Source of the DNA: Microthyrium microscopicum
Taxonomy: Eukaryota > Ascomycota > Dothideomycetes > Microthyriales > Microthyriaceae
Assembly: GCA_010405405.1 (NCBI GenBank)
Contig: MU004244.1
Span: forward strand, 809,895-873,894
Length of the DNA stretch: 64,000 nt
Reading direction: 5' to 3'
Shown one piece after another: positions 11,219 to 21,113 of the stretch. A program made the translations under genes and the position numbers. Within the stretch, counting starts at the first letter, position 1. Each line of letters begins with the position of its first letter. The notes beneath the pieces are model-generated. The model saw only the letters and a program-made list of their open reading frames with translations. It had not been told where the DNA came from and made no database searches.

Positions 11219-12454
11219 TCATTCGCGTACAAACAACGATGCCATGCCCATACCTGTCCCGATACACATGGATACCACACCGAGTTGCTGCTCTTGTCTC
11301 TTCATTTCTGGTAGCAGAGTAGCCAGTTGCCTTACCCCTGTTGCCCCCAAGGGATGGCCAAGTGCAATCGCTCCACCTTTGGGATTGACCTTTTCTTCAT
11401 CAATCCCTAGCTCACGGACACAGTATACTGCTTGGCTTGCAAACGCCTCGTTGATCTCCCATATGCCTATTTCCTCCTTGCCAACCCCTGTTTGACTCAA
11501 AAGCTTGGGGATCGCCAATGCTGGCCCAATGCCCATCTCATCAGGCGCACACCCAATGACAGCAGTGCTGACCCACTTGCCAATAATATCATCAGCAAGG
11601 CCCAACTCTTCAGCAACACTCCTTCGCATCATCAAGCACGCCGCGGCCCCATCCGACACTTGGCTACTGTTCCCTGCCGTTGCCACTCCATCCTTCTTGA
11701 AGGCTGGCTTCATTGTCCCCAGCTTCTCCACAGTACTACCCGCGCGTATCCCATCATCCTTAGTTACTGTTATCTCCTCTTCGCGCTCTGGCACCTCCGG
11801 ATCCGGTCGCCACATCGTCGTAACCGGCACAATCTCCTCTTCAAACAGTCCCTTCTTCTGCGCCTCCGCTGCCTTTAGATGCGACCGCACCGCAAACTCA
11901 TCCTGCTCCCGTCGTCCCACTCCATATCTCTCTGCTACATTCTCCGCCGTCAACCCCATTGCCATGATACAGTCCCTTGCATCTTTCACCTCGCTCTCTC
12001 GTAGCTTACTCCATAAGTTCGTCGGTATCGCCCGACTCCCATAGTTCATACTCATACTCTCCATCCCACCCGCCACACCCACACCCACGCTCCCGCCCAC
12101 TATCTCCCGTGCCAGCCCACTTATCGCCTGCAGTCCGCTCGCACATGCACGATTGACTGTCATCAATGCAGAGCTCTTGGGGAACCCTGCGTGTAAGCTA
12201 GCCATGCGCCCGGCCTTGCTGCCTCCCAGCTCAGCGAGCACAGTGCCTACATGCACATCTGCTATCTGTGATGGGTCCAGGCGCGGATTTGCGGCGAGGG
12301 TGGCGCGCAGGACGGTGGCAAGGAGAGCGTGGTCATGTGTGTTTGCGAGGGGTCCGCGTTTGGCGCGGGTGACTGGTGTGCGGAGGCAGGAGAGGATTAC
12401 GGCGTCGGAGGGGTGTTTTTGGAGGATGGCGCGAGTGCCGCGAGGAAGGGCCAT
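11219..12454 (-). CDS. 3-ketoacyl-CoA thiolase (POT1-type acetyl-CoA acyltransferase)
   Basis: Intronless, 411 residues, ATG at 12454. Thiolase signatures are complete: nucleophilic Cys104 in NRACASGLQAI, the NEAFA motif, His367 in GGAIALGHPLGATG, and acid/base Cys397 in SMCIGTGMG. It catalyses thiolytic release of acetyl-CoA in the last step of beta-oxidation. The whole catalytic fold is present, but the N-terminus begins almost at the first conserved block. The PTS2-bearing segment usual in peroxisomal thiolases is not visible, and the C-terminus VRE is not a PTS1. Location is therefore uncertain: a missed upstream exon, piggy-back import, or a non-peroxisomal form. It is convergent with eIF4G. 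Confidence 0.9.
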   Translation of the reverse strand: MALPRGTRAILQKHPSDAVILSCLRTPVTRAKRGPLANTHDHALLATVLRATLAANPRLDPSQIADVHVGTVLAELGGSKAGRMASLHAGFPKSSALMTVNRACASGLQAISGLAREIVGGSVGVGVAGGMESMSMNYGSRAIPTNLWSKLRESEVKDARDCIMAMGLTAENVAERYGVGRREQDEFAVRSHLKAAEAQKKGLFEEEIVPVTTMWRPDPEVPEREEEITVTKDDGIRAGSTVEKLGTMKPAFKKDGVATAGNSSQVSDGAAACLMMRRSVAEELGLADDIIGKWVSTAVIGCAPDEMGIGPALAIPKLLSQTGVGKEEIGIWEINEAFASQAVYCVRELGIDEEKVNPKGGAIALGHPLGATGVRQLATLLPEMKRQEQQLGVVSMCIGTGMGMASLFVRE

Positions 12455-12675
12455 GGCTGATGATTGTGGAACGGTTCAGTAGAGAGTCGACTCTTGTGAG
12501 ATGCGTGGACTGCCTTGGTAGATCGTTGTAGTACCACGCTCGTGCTTGTGGTTTGTGTAGCCGTTTGTGTCTCTGATGGTTCGTGTGAGGAGGGTAAGAT
12601 TGCAGCAGATTGATGGGATTTCTTAGCTCTTCTGGAGGGCCGCGAGGTTGTGCTTTTGCAATGGAACAAAGCGTG

Positions 12676-13543
12676 TCACGAACATAAAATCATTTTATAC
12701 AAGACAACAACGGATAGAGCTCCGGATATGCCTTTTGCCGCTACTGAGGGTTGAGTGGAGACAAATGCGAGTTCGGATGTTGAGGTCGGTACTTCGGCCA
12801 GCATCGGCCTTGGCAGGAACCCCTTTTCTCTCCTAGATTCAATGTTTACAACTTCACTCCTTGATTTGATAGAGGCTGTGGGGACAATTGCCATCGGTCT
12901 GTCACAAACGATGATTTCTTTACGGAATTGTGGGCAGTCAGCCTTGAAGACTGGCTCATGATTCTTCCTACAAAAGTTCAGATAGCAAACTTCGCATGGT
13001 AGAAATGCCACAAAGAATCGTACACCAGGAGCAGTAACGATACGGGAGCAATAACACAATCATTTTGAGGCTTTTCCATACTCTGACCAACTCAACTTTT
13101 CTCCGTATCAAGAAGAAACCATGGAGAAAAGTGAGTTCAAAAAAAGGCAAAAAGTTCACCACCCAACTCCAAGGAGTTGGATGGTTATGAAAACCAGGCG
13201 AACTGATTTTACTTGAGGATTTGTCGTTTAGCTTGTCGTGGAATTGAACCGGTGGCATTGGAATTGTCGTTTAGCTTTATCTTGTCGAGGTGCGCCGTCT
13301 GCATCGGGTTAGCATTATCAATACCAGCGGATAATGCGTCGCCTTCATCTGCTGCACCATTTTCCCTCGAGGGATCTATATCTTATGGGATTAGTACACC
13401 ACAAATTGCTAACAATTGATATATATATGCAATGCTCATTACTTTAAAAATTGGTAATCATTTTTCATCGCCTTGCCCTCGATGATTATGTTAACTGCAC
13501 CCACATCAGTCATTCTATTCCTACTTTCGATCATTGCCATCAT
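12676..13543 (-). CDS. Possible three-exon gene of unknown function (167 aa)
   Basis: I infer exons 13501-13543, 13213-13381 and 12676-12967. Phases agree at both junctions. Intron 1 (119 nt) ends after a GTACTAAT branch and ATAAG. Intron 2 (245 nt) has donor GTAAAA, branch-like CTGAAC and acceptor CTTTTGTAG. The protein starts MMAMIESRNRMTDV, continues with an acidic, Asn/Asp-rich stretch (RENGAADEGDALSAG), then a Lys/Arg-rich part (IPRQAKRQILKK). It ends in a 97-residue exon with CPQFRKEIIVC, IVPTASIKS and a hydrophobic tail (GISGALSVVVLYKMIL). I recognise no family. Support is frame consistency and splice signals only; intron 2 could hide another exon, or the model could be chance. It lies upstream of the thiolase on the same strand. 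Confidence 0.35.
13158..13185. repeat. Near-perfect inverted repeat, 13-bp arms, 2-nt loop
   Basis: Arms are ACCACCCAACTCC (13158-13170) and GGAGTTGGATGGT (13173-13185), with 12 of 13 positions complementary and a 2-nt spacer (AA). It falls inside the proposed second intron of the 12676-13543 gene. Strand and role are unknown. Confidence 0.6.
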
Positions 13544-14196
13544 GAAAAGATATTGAAATTGCTTGGAATCAAAACTCATTGAGGCTACAGTACCTACAAC
13601 CATACTGTATCCACTCACTCAGACAAACGCAGTCGAAGAATCAAAATCATGTCCAGTATTTCTTGCACTAATTAGCGCCAACAATTCAGGATCGAGACGA
13701 CTGGAGCTGTTCCTGTGAAGAATGAAAACATAATCCAATTCAAAATCACCAATATGGTTTTATATATAGGTATATCGCAATCAGCTCACGGCTTACTTGT
13801 CTGTCGTAGTGTCAGGAAGTCGTTGCTGAATGCTATCGCGAAAAGGCAAAGCTTTCGTTTCAAAATAGTCAAGGAAAAGATAAGTTCAAAAAAGACCCGT
13901 CCAGTCTTCAGAGCCCGGACTTCGTGTTACACCCTATATCCATAGTCTGGGAGTGACCAGAGCTTCGAAATGGCCTCTTTGGGCATCATCAGGCTGTGAT
14001 ACTCACCGCTACTTTGAACAGTCAAGGGAAATGAAGCCCGTTCCTGCTGTACCAAGCATACCATGTATACCGTGCCTTACAAACACAGAGACCGATATAG
14101 GAGACGACACCATAACATTAAGCAACGGAGGGCAAGGAATATATACCCCGATCTGACTATTGATTCCGTCCATCTACCTATTACCATTACACAATC
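13544..14196. other. Intergenic, with TATA box upstream of the 14197 gene
   Basis: AT-rich with no coding frame I would support. TATATA at 14140-14145 lies about 52 nt before the ATG at 14197, well placed as a core promoter with a short leader. Confidence 0.5.
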
Positions 14197-14868
14197 ATGA
14201 CTTCCCGACGTCAAAGAGCCCACAATACATTCCCACTAAGTGAAGCTGAGGCACGAGAGCTGGAGACACTACCAATTTGGGTCAAGCAGCGCCTCCTTCC
14301 CCACAATCCAAATGCAGGTACCATATACCAGCCTGCACAACCGACCATGTCGTCAATGGAGACACATGGGTCCCTGAGATACAACCTTTTCCCAGATTGT
14401 GAAAAGGATGCCTCACCGAAGCAGCGTTCTCCCAACAGGAAGCGGTCATGTTCGTACACCAATCTGATGAGTCAATCCATTCCAGAAGAGAGGCCAGAAG
14501 CTCCAGAGGCTTTCCCAGTCTTGGAGGAGGCAACTCCTCGTTACCCCTCTCAAAACATTTACGATGACATGGAGATCCTGTTCTCAGACGGTTCTGGTGC
14601 TCGGCTCACGCTACCAAAGTATCAGTCAACACCCAATTTGAGACGAGCCACTGGTATGGCTAGACTGGTTGATGACTTGGGAAGTAGCAATGAGGCGACC
14701 TCTCCAACTTCTACTTGGGAGACGGACATCAGTCCTCACAAAAGCTTCTTTGACCATGGAAACAGTGACGGAGAGGAGGAGGAGCAGGAGCAAAAGAAGG
14801 AGGTTGGATTTCGGCAAGGGACAAAGAAGATGTTGCGAAAATTCTTCTTTGGAAAATCTATGAATTGA
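14197..14868 (+). CDS. Hypothetical, largely disordered protein (223 aa)
   Basis: A single exon from a TATA-supported ATG. The N-terminus is conserved-looking (EARELETLPIWVKQRLLPHNP). The middle is Ser/Pro/Thr-rich with several SP and TP sites (SPNRKRSCS, STPNLRR, SPTSTWETD). Near the end is an acidic run (DGEEEEQEQKKE), and the tail is strongly basic and aromatic (KKMLRKFFFGKSMN). I recognise no domain or signal peptide. The composition suits a phosphorylated regulatory or scaffold protein, but no function can be given. Its stop is 21 bp from the stop of convergent SLH1, so the two transcripts must overlap at their 3' ends. Confidence 0.65.
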   Translation: MTSRRQRAHNTFPLSEAEARELETLPIWVKQRLLPHNPNAGTIYQPAQPTMSSMETHGSLRYNLFPDCEKDASPKQRSPNRKRSCSYTNLMSQSIPEERPEAPEAFPVLEEATPRYPSQNIYDDMEILFSDGSGARLTLPKYQSTPNLRRATGMARLVDDLGSSNEATSPTSTWETDISPHKSFFDHGNSDGEEEEQEQKKEVGFRQGTKKMLRKFFFGKSMN

Positions 14869-14889
14869 ACGAATGATACCCTACCAGTA

Positions 14890-17800
14890 CTAGTGTTCGG
14901 GTTTCTTGTCTACAGTCGGCTTGGGGGCTGGAGTAGCCGGTATTTCAACCCCTTGGATGTTCCACTCCAATCCAATGTAACCATCACTGACTATTGAGAT
15001 ATCCAACTTCCGATCCTGCATGCTCTCCGGTAGCTTGATACTTGACTTGACACTTTGACGTCCTTTTGCTTGTAGATTCCAGCCAATGCGCTTCAACGCA
15101 ACCAGCTCTTTCTTGTAATGCTCCGCGACAACTACGAAAAATCCTTCTGTCTGTGGCTTCGCAAAGCGTGGCGCGTACATACGATTATCTCTCGTCTTGA
15201 GAATGTGTCTCCGATTGATGTTGACGCTGAATCCAACGCTACTACTTTCGGCAATCGTGACATCAAGATTTGGTAACAAGTTGATAGTTTCCACGAAACG
15301 ATCCAGAGCCGCGTTGCGTACACCCACTGTGCCGGCAGCCTCACGGAGTTTCTGTCGCGGACAAGTAATGGCCCATTTGAGATCTTTGCCACCAATCTTA
15401 CCAGTCGCTACCCGCAAGTTCTCGCGCTCCACGTCGACGCCAGGGAAAATTGCAAGAGGGCCGTCGTATGGCCAGCGAGCACTCTTGATGCATTGCATAA
15501 GACTTGCCATCATTTTGACCGCTTGTGAATAGCCCATTTCTGCGAGGATGTCGATGGCTGCCTGGCAAACTCGGATACTTTGATCAAGAACACTGATCTG
15601 ATCACCAACGTAATCAGAGATGGGGAGGTCGATACGATCGAAATGAGCTTGCAAGAGTAAGTGAGCCTTGACATGAGGATCCCACATAGGTAAACCAAGA
15701 CTGGAAGGGTCGTGCGGTAAGTTCTTAGCCAGCTCGGCGTTGATGAGATCTTCATTGTGTCGGACTGGTAGCTCATCGAATTCAGTGGCAATGCTGAGCC
15801 AAGAAAGCACGTCGGCAAAGGTTGGCCACTCAGTCGCTTTTGCAAGGAGACTGCGAATTGTCTTGTGCGACAGATAGTAGTAGCTCATGATCTTGCCGTA
15901 AGGAGTAGACTCAATTTCGCCCGTGGAATGGATGTATGCACAGCCAGAATCTGCCAAGTCGTTCAGCGAAGTGTCGACGAGGTTGATTATATAGTCGTTG
16001 GCTAGTTGCTGGGCAGCTATTGTATTGTGCTCTTCCGCAGATATTTCGAGACCGTAGTAAGTTGGATTCTTATGCAGGCGTCGGAAGAAAAATGTCCAGG
16101 TCAGATAGTCTAGGGCATCTTGTTTGTGCTTGATGGTTTCCGAAGATATCTCCGCCCCAAGATGGTTAGACAAAACCAAGTGGAGTGAAGATTCTACAGG
16201 AAAGCCGGTGTGCAAGAAGTGCTTGTAGAATGCTTTCTTGGAATCTTGGGTGAAAATTCGAGCAATACCTGAAGTATCGAACTGAGGTCGACCAGCTCGA
16301 CCAAGCATTTGAAGAACATCTGTGAGATCCATGTCTTTATATCCTTCAGTCTTTGCATCAAAGAACTGGGTGCCTTTGACAACTACCAAGTGAGCTGGCA
16401 AATTGACACCCCAAGCAAGTGTGCTTGTAGCAACCAAGATCTGAATCTTGTTATTCGCAAACAGTTCCTCTGATAAAGCACGATCGGACTCGACAAGGCC
16501 AGCATGATGCAAACCGATGCCAAAACTCAATGCCTCTCTAAGAGCTTCATCTTTGACGCGCGAAAGGTGTACACCCAGATCTTCTTCTGACATGCCAACG
16601 AAGCGTCGAGGGTTATCTTCCATACCACAGAAATTGATCAAATCTTTGGCTGTAAGGCGTGTTTGGCGACGTGATGCAACGAACACAATGACCGGCTTTT
16701 CTGGTGAGTGATTTTTGATAGCCAAAAATGTGGGACGATTCATCGATTGCATGAGCGGACAGAAGCCACGTTGCTCAGGGAATCCATCAATGTATATCTC
16801 CAATGGCACAGGTCTGACTGAATGACGGAAGTTGAAAAGACCTTCCTTGACCCCAAGCCAGTTTCCGAGGTCAGTGGCATTGGCACATGCTGTTGACATG
16901 CCCAACAGTCTAACTGATCCCTCTTTTAGAGATGCGATATAATTCATTCTGGAAACAATGATCTCCAGAACAGGACCTCTGTCTCCACCAAGAAGATGAA
17001 TTTCATCGATGATGACCAGGCTAACTTGTTGGACATAGCCTCGAGTCTGCCAGCTTCGACTTATACCATCCCACTTCTCTGGAGTAGTAATGATGATGTC
17101 TGCGTCACGAATGGTCCGCGTGTCGGGTGTATTGTCACCGGTTAATTCTACGAGCTTCAATCCTAAGGGTTTTGCGAGTCGCTTACTCCAGTCCAGAACT
17201 CGTTCTCGAACCAGGGCCTTCATTGGCGCAATGTACACAACTTTCGAGCCAGGGCGTTCTCTGAAAGCCCACCACATCGCCAGTTCAGCTGCTACAGTCT
17301 TTCCACTTCCTGTTGGAGACCCGAGGAGAACATTTGCTTTGGTGTGATATAAACAGTGGAATAATTGTGTCTGCATGGGGTTGAAGTATTGAAAACGCTG
17401 AGCATATATCTCCTCCAGTCCGGGATTCTTGAGCGCTGAGATAGCTAAAGGTTGCAGATTGAGAAGGTCAGTGTACACACTCTCAGTATCTGGCCGAATC
17501 AGATGTTGGAATGACACTGGTGTGACAGACTCAGCTCCAAGCCAGCGATCGGAGACTGCTCGAACATATATCTGAGAGGGAAGCGGATCAGCCAGCGGGA
17601 TGGTGAAATGAAGCTCATGCTCATCATGTAACTTTCTCTTTGTCAACAGGAAGGATTCGTAGTGATAAATTTCCGACGTTTCAGAGTTCTCAACCCAAAT
17701 CCAGTACGACTCCGCGTGGCCATGGTGTCGGTCATTCCAGGTGAAGTCAGGGGTGATGAACAGCTTAATGCGCAATACGTCTCGATTGAGAGGTGCAATT

Positions 17801-20800
17801 TCTGCCTCCACTGTGAGTGTTGGAAAGTTTCTTAGAAGACTCTTAATTGTTTTGCCCATCTTCTGGTTGTTAACCATATTGCCAATTTCGCTTGATTCCA
17901 TGTCGTGAAGAGCTTCGATAGAAAGCACGCCACTTTTCTCGTCCAGATGACGTAGAATGCTGAGCGGCAAATCGAATTGATGAAGTGGATGCTGGAAAGG
18001 CCAGATCTGTTTCTCAATAGACTTGCAGAGAGACAGAAGCACCAAGCATTGGTATCCCCATCGCCGATTCAAAGCCACCATGAAAAGGGCACGGCAAATT
18101 CGAGCTGAATTTTGAGCGACATACGCAGAATCGGAGACTAGAGTGTAGTCTTCCAATCTTGCACGCGAGATGTAAGATTGAAGTAGGATATTGGTTTTTG
18201 CTTGAGGCGTACCAACTCCACCTTCAATATCGCAAGCAAGAGCCTCTTCCTTGAGCCTGATGAGCTCTTTTTCTTCGTTATCTCTAGATGTGATTTGGTT
18301 AAACTCTCCGCTCATGCTGATCATTCGAAGATCGTCAGCCTCTGTAGCCTGAGGCTTCATCTCCTTGTTGAAGATTTCCACGCTTGATTGTAGGACATAG
18401 AACTGACTGGCGATTCTGCCAACGTCCTTGGGCCGAAGCTCCTCAGTTCGCTCGTTGAAGATAATCATTTGGCTCTGCTGAAGAACTCGGGCTGCCTCGA
18501 TAATGAGCTTACGTCGTCGTTGGACCAAGTGGGGGTCGTCTCTCATTTCTGTCCATTCAATACCATACGAATGTGGGTTTCGCTGCATACGCACAAACAT
18601 GTAGGAGTAACCTAGCCATTGAACGCCTTCCGGAACAGAGGTAACTGTGCCTAAAGAGACCTCGGCGTTCAAGTTATCCACCATCTTTTTAGAAAAGTTC
18701 GACTCAATGGGTTGTTGTTGAGTCACTGCAGTCAGGTAATGCTGAAGTTTCTCCTGGGCTGTGATAATATAACCAATTCCAGTGTCCTGAAATTGTGGGC
18801 GACCAGCACGACCAAAGATCTGGAGAACATCCAAGATCCCCAGATCTACAAATTTACCAGCTTCTGCGCTGTATAACTGGGTGCCTTTTATGATTACTGC
18901 CGCCGCCGGAAGATTGACACCCCATGCCAAAGTTGCCGTACAGCAAAGAACTTTGAGAACGCCTTCACCAAACAAGCGCTCAATTAGATTTCGATCTGTT
19001 CGGGGCATGCCCGCGTGATGAGTGCCCATCCCTTTTGGTATTAGCTCGCGCAGCTCTCGGCCTTTGGATGTTTTGACATCTCGAATGGCCATTTCATATC
19101 CAGGATGACCGGATGGGTCGAAAAGATCCATGTCTCCCTCTTCTTGAGCTTTTTCAAAAAGTTCTCGCGCGGTTTTCAAGGTGTCCTTTCGTGAGTGGAC
19201 AAATACCATGACTTGGTGACCTAACTTGAGCATGTCTGACACTTTCTCGTATGCAACTCGTGCTATGTTGTCCTTGGACTGCTTCGAGCCGGCTCGACCT
19301 TTGACGCCAGCGAAATGCTGTTCTAGAGGAACCGGGCGAAATGATGCATCAAAATAGAAGAGACCAGCCATTCGATTGACTTTCAAGAAATCCGCCACAT
19401 CGATGTAATTGGGGAGTGTAGCAGAGAGTCCAACAATACGAATCAGAGATTGCGTACTCTCGCTCTGTCGCTGCGTTCGCGCGACAAGAGATTCTAACAC
19501 AGCACCTCTTTCATCATGAAGCATATGCACTTCATCAATGATCAGAAGTCGCACTTTCTGTACTAAATCAGTGTCGCCAGTGCTTTTTCTCGTCACAACA
19601 TCCCATTTCTCAGGCGTCGTAACAATGATCTGTGTCTGTATAATCTCAGATTTGCTCAATTGCATGTCTCCAGTCAACTCTCGAACTCGAATTCCAAGCC
19701 ATGAGAGGCGTTTGCCCAGCTTGTCATTTATTTCCGCAGCCAGAGCCTTCATAGGAGCAACGTAGATGATTTTGAAGTCATCATAATGCACCGCAAAATC
19801 CTTGGCCTCGGGATTTTCAATAGGATTAGGTTCAATATTTTTAGCAATCGCACTGAGAATCGTTAACATGGCAGCATCCGTTTTACCAGCACCGGTTGGA
19901 GCACAGATGAGCATATTTTCGCTAGTCCTATAAGCGACAGGATGAACAAGACTCTGCATACGATTGAGAGATTTATAGCCTTGGAAAGTACGCTGACAAA
20001 GCCCGTCCATCTCGCTGATCTTGATCAGACTCTGACCTATAGCGAGCGTCCCGGTTTTTGTCGCTGGAATGTCGTATTCCTCATAATGCGCATGTTCGTG
20101 CCGTGTACTCCCAACCGGAAGGGAGTATTGTTTACCCATTGCAGAAAGAGTATTTCCGGATTCATGCGCCTTGTACACATGAGGGTAGTGTGGACCGCTT
20201 CGATTTTGGGCGGCCGCCAAAGCAGAAGTTTTGTGCTTGAAATCAGCTTGTCTGAGCGCTTCTTCTCTTTGCTGCCTCGTTTGTAAACGGCCGAGGACTT
20301 CCGAGTGACCTTCTGAGCTCGGTGCTCCATCGGTCACAGTGTCTTTCAATATTGTTCTCCGATGACGAATGATATCCGTCACCAAGTCCAGAGCTTCATA
20401 TCCTAAGATATCTGGCAGCAACATCTGTAGCTCTTCGTCATTACTATCAGACCCTATAATGGCCAGAACATGCTCGCAAAGAGAATCTCCATCAAGTCCA
20501 GACGTTCTGGAGGCAAGATCTAGACATTCAGATCGAAGCCAATTGCGGTCATAGCCGTGTTGAGTTGGTGCTGATACTGGCGCGATGACTGGACTGTCGT
20601 GATAACTTTGATCGGTCTCATCACTAATAAGATCCCAGATATCTTCCGTTCCTGACCCATAGAGGAAATCATCATCGTCAATTCCTAAATCGGAGCCGTA
20701 CTGAGGCGCCAAAAGTTCTTCTTGCGACAAGTTCAATTTTGATATTGCCTCTCGCATCTGCTCAAACTTTGAGAGCCATTCTGACTCTAACGACTCGAGC

Positions 20801-20811
20801 GCTGCGGACAT
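14890..20811 (-). CDS. SLH1: SLH1/ASCC3-type DExH RNA helicase (ribosome quality-control trigger complex)
   Basis: Intronless, 1973 residues, close to yeast Slh1 (about 1970). Two helicase cassettes are present. Cassette 1 has Walker A APTGAGKT (about 304-311) and box II IDEVH. Cassette 2 has SPTGSGKT and IDEIH. Each has the LSAT- or MSTA-like motif III, a GVNLP motif and a QxxGRAGRPQF motif VI, followed by Sec63-like and winged-helix regions. The acidic N-terminus (GIDDDDFLYGSGTEDIWD) matches Slh1/ASCC3 rather than the splicing helicase Brr2. The family splits collided ribosomes in the RQT complex. Both cassettes keep all catalytic motifs. It is divergent from NOG1 across 302 bp. Confidence 0.93.
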   Translation of the reverse strand: MSAALESLESEWLSKFEQMREAISKLNLSQEELLAPQYGSDLGIDDDDFLYGSGTEDIWDLISDETDQSYHDSPVIAPVSAPTQHGYDRNWLRSECLDLASRTSGLDGDSLCEHVLAIIGSDSNDEELQMLLPDILGYEALDLVTDIIRHRRTILKDTVTDGAPSSEGHSEVLGRLQTRQQREEALRQADFKHKTSALAAAQNRSGPHYPHVYKAHESGNTLSAMGKQYSLPVGSTRHEHAHYEEYDIPATKTGTLAIGQSLIKISEMDGLCQRTFQGYKSLNRMQSLVHPVAYRTSENMLICAPTGAGKTDAAMLTILSAIAKNIEPNPIENPEAKDFAVHYDDFKIIYVAPMKALAAEINDKLGKRLSWLGIRVRELTGDMQLSKSEIIQTQIIVTTPEKWDVVTRKSTGDTDLVQKVRLLIIDEVHMLHDERGAVLESLVARTQRQSESTQSLIRIVGLSATLPNYIDVADFLKVNRMAGLFYFDASFRPVPLEQHFAGVKGRAGSKQSKDNIARVAYEKVSDMLKLGHQVMVFVHSRKDTLKTARELFEKAQEEGDMDLFDPSGHPGYEMAIRDVKTSKGRELRELIPKGMGTHHAGMPRTDRNLIERLFGEGVLKVLCCTATLAWGVNLPAAAVIIKGTQLYSAEAGKFVDLGILDVLQIFGRAGRPQFQDTGIGYIITAQEKLQHYLTAVTQQQPIESNFSKKMVDNLNAEVSLGTVTSVPEGVQWLGYSYMFVRMQRNPHSYGIEWTEMRDDPHLVQRRRKLIIEAARVLQQSQMIIFNERTEELRPKDVGRIASQFYVLQSSVEIFNKEMKPQATEADDLRMISMSGEFNQITSRDNEEKELIRLKEEALACDIEGGVGTPQAKTNILLQSYISRARLEDYTLVSDSAYVAQNSARICRALFMVALNRRWGYQCLVLLSLCKSIEKQIWPFQHPLHQFDLPLSILRHLDEKSGVLSIEALHDMESSEIGNMVNNQKMGKTIKSLLRNFPTLTVEAEIAPLNRDVLRIKLFITPDFTWNDRHHGHAESYWIWVENSETSEIYHYESFLLTKRKLHDEHELHFTIPLADPLPSQIYVRAVSDRWLGAESVTPVSFQHLIRPDTESVYTDLLNLQPLAISALKNPGLEEIYAQRFQYFNPMQTQLFHCLYHTKANVLLGSPTGSGKTVAAELAMWWAFRERPGSKVVYIAPMKALVRERVLDWSKRLAKPLGLKLVELTGDNTPDTRTIRDADIIITTPEKWDGISRSWQTRGYVQQVSLVIIDEIHLLGGDRGPVLEIIVSRMNYIASLKEGSVRLLGMSTACANATDLGNWLGVKEGLFNFRHSVRPVPLEIYIDGFPEQRGFCPLMQSMNRPTFLAIKNHSPEKPVIVFVASRRQTRLTAKDLINFCGMEDNPRRFVGMSEEDLGVHLSRVKDEALREALSFGIGLHHAGLVESDRALSEELFANNKIQILVATSTLAWGVNLPAHLVVVKGTQFFDAKTEGYKDMDLTDVLQMLGRAGRPQFDTSGIARIFTQDSKKAFYKHFLHTGFPVESSLHLVLSNHLGAEISSETIKHKQDALDYLTWTFFFRRLHKNPTYYGLEISAEEHNTIAAQQLANDYIINLVDTSLNDLADSGCAYIHSTGEIESTPYGKIMSYYYLSHKTIRSLLAKATEWPTFADVLSWLSIATEFDELPVRHNEDLINAELAKNLPHDPSSLGLPMWDPHVKAHLLLQAHFDRIDLPISDYVGDQISVLDQSIRVCQAAIDILAEMGYSQAVKMMASLMQCIKSARWPYDGPLAIFPGVDVERENLRVATGKIGGKDLKWAITCPRQKLREAAGTVGVRNAALDRFVETINLLPNLDVTIAESSSVGFSVNINRRHILKTRDNRMYAPRFAKPQTEGFFVVVAEHYKKELVALKRIGWNLQAKGRQSVKSSIKLPESMQDRKLDISIVSDGYIGLEWNIQGVEIPATPAPKPTVDKKPEH

Positions 20812-21113
20812 TGTTGCGGCAATTGAAGCAGGAATTCAGAGTGTGCGTAAGATTGGAACTGACATAACCCTGTGCTTGCAAAACAAATTTTGTTTAGAGC
20901 AAGACACCAAATATAGTGACGCGACAAAAGTCAAGTCAAGTACTAAAGTGATTCATGATGATCTGATACCCGATCTAATCTTATCTTTGGTGGGGGATCC
21001 TAGAATTTTTTCGAAATTTCAAACCTCCAAAAGTTTGGGTGCGGACAATCGCCTCGCCTTCAGTTCACATCTTTCGAGCCACACAGAACCGCTAGATTCT
21101 GCTCATCGCCAAC
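20812..21113. promoter_or_regulatory. Divergent promoter shared by SLH1 and NOG1
   Basis: Only 302 bp separate the two start codons. The region is A/T-rich, with a GATCC-centred stretch and a GAATTTTTTCGAAATTTC string near 21002-21020. I see no clear TATA box on either strand. Both genes act on ribosomes, so shared control is plausible but inferred. Confidence 0.55.

Noticed and set aside
13230-13250. Stretch resembling a tRNA T-arm on the minus strand (CCGGTTCAATTCC)
   Set aside because: The flanking bases do not pair as a T-stem and no acceptor or anticodon arms are present.
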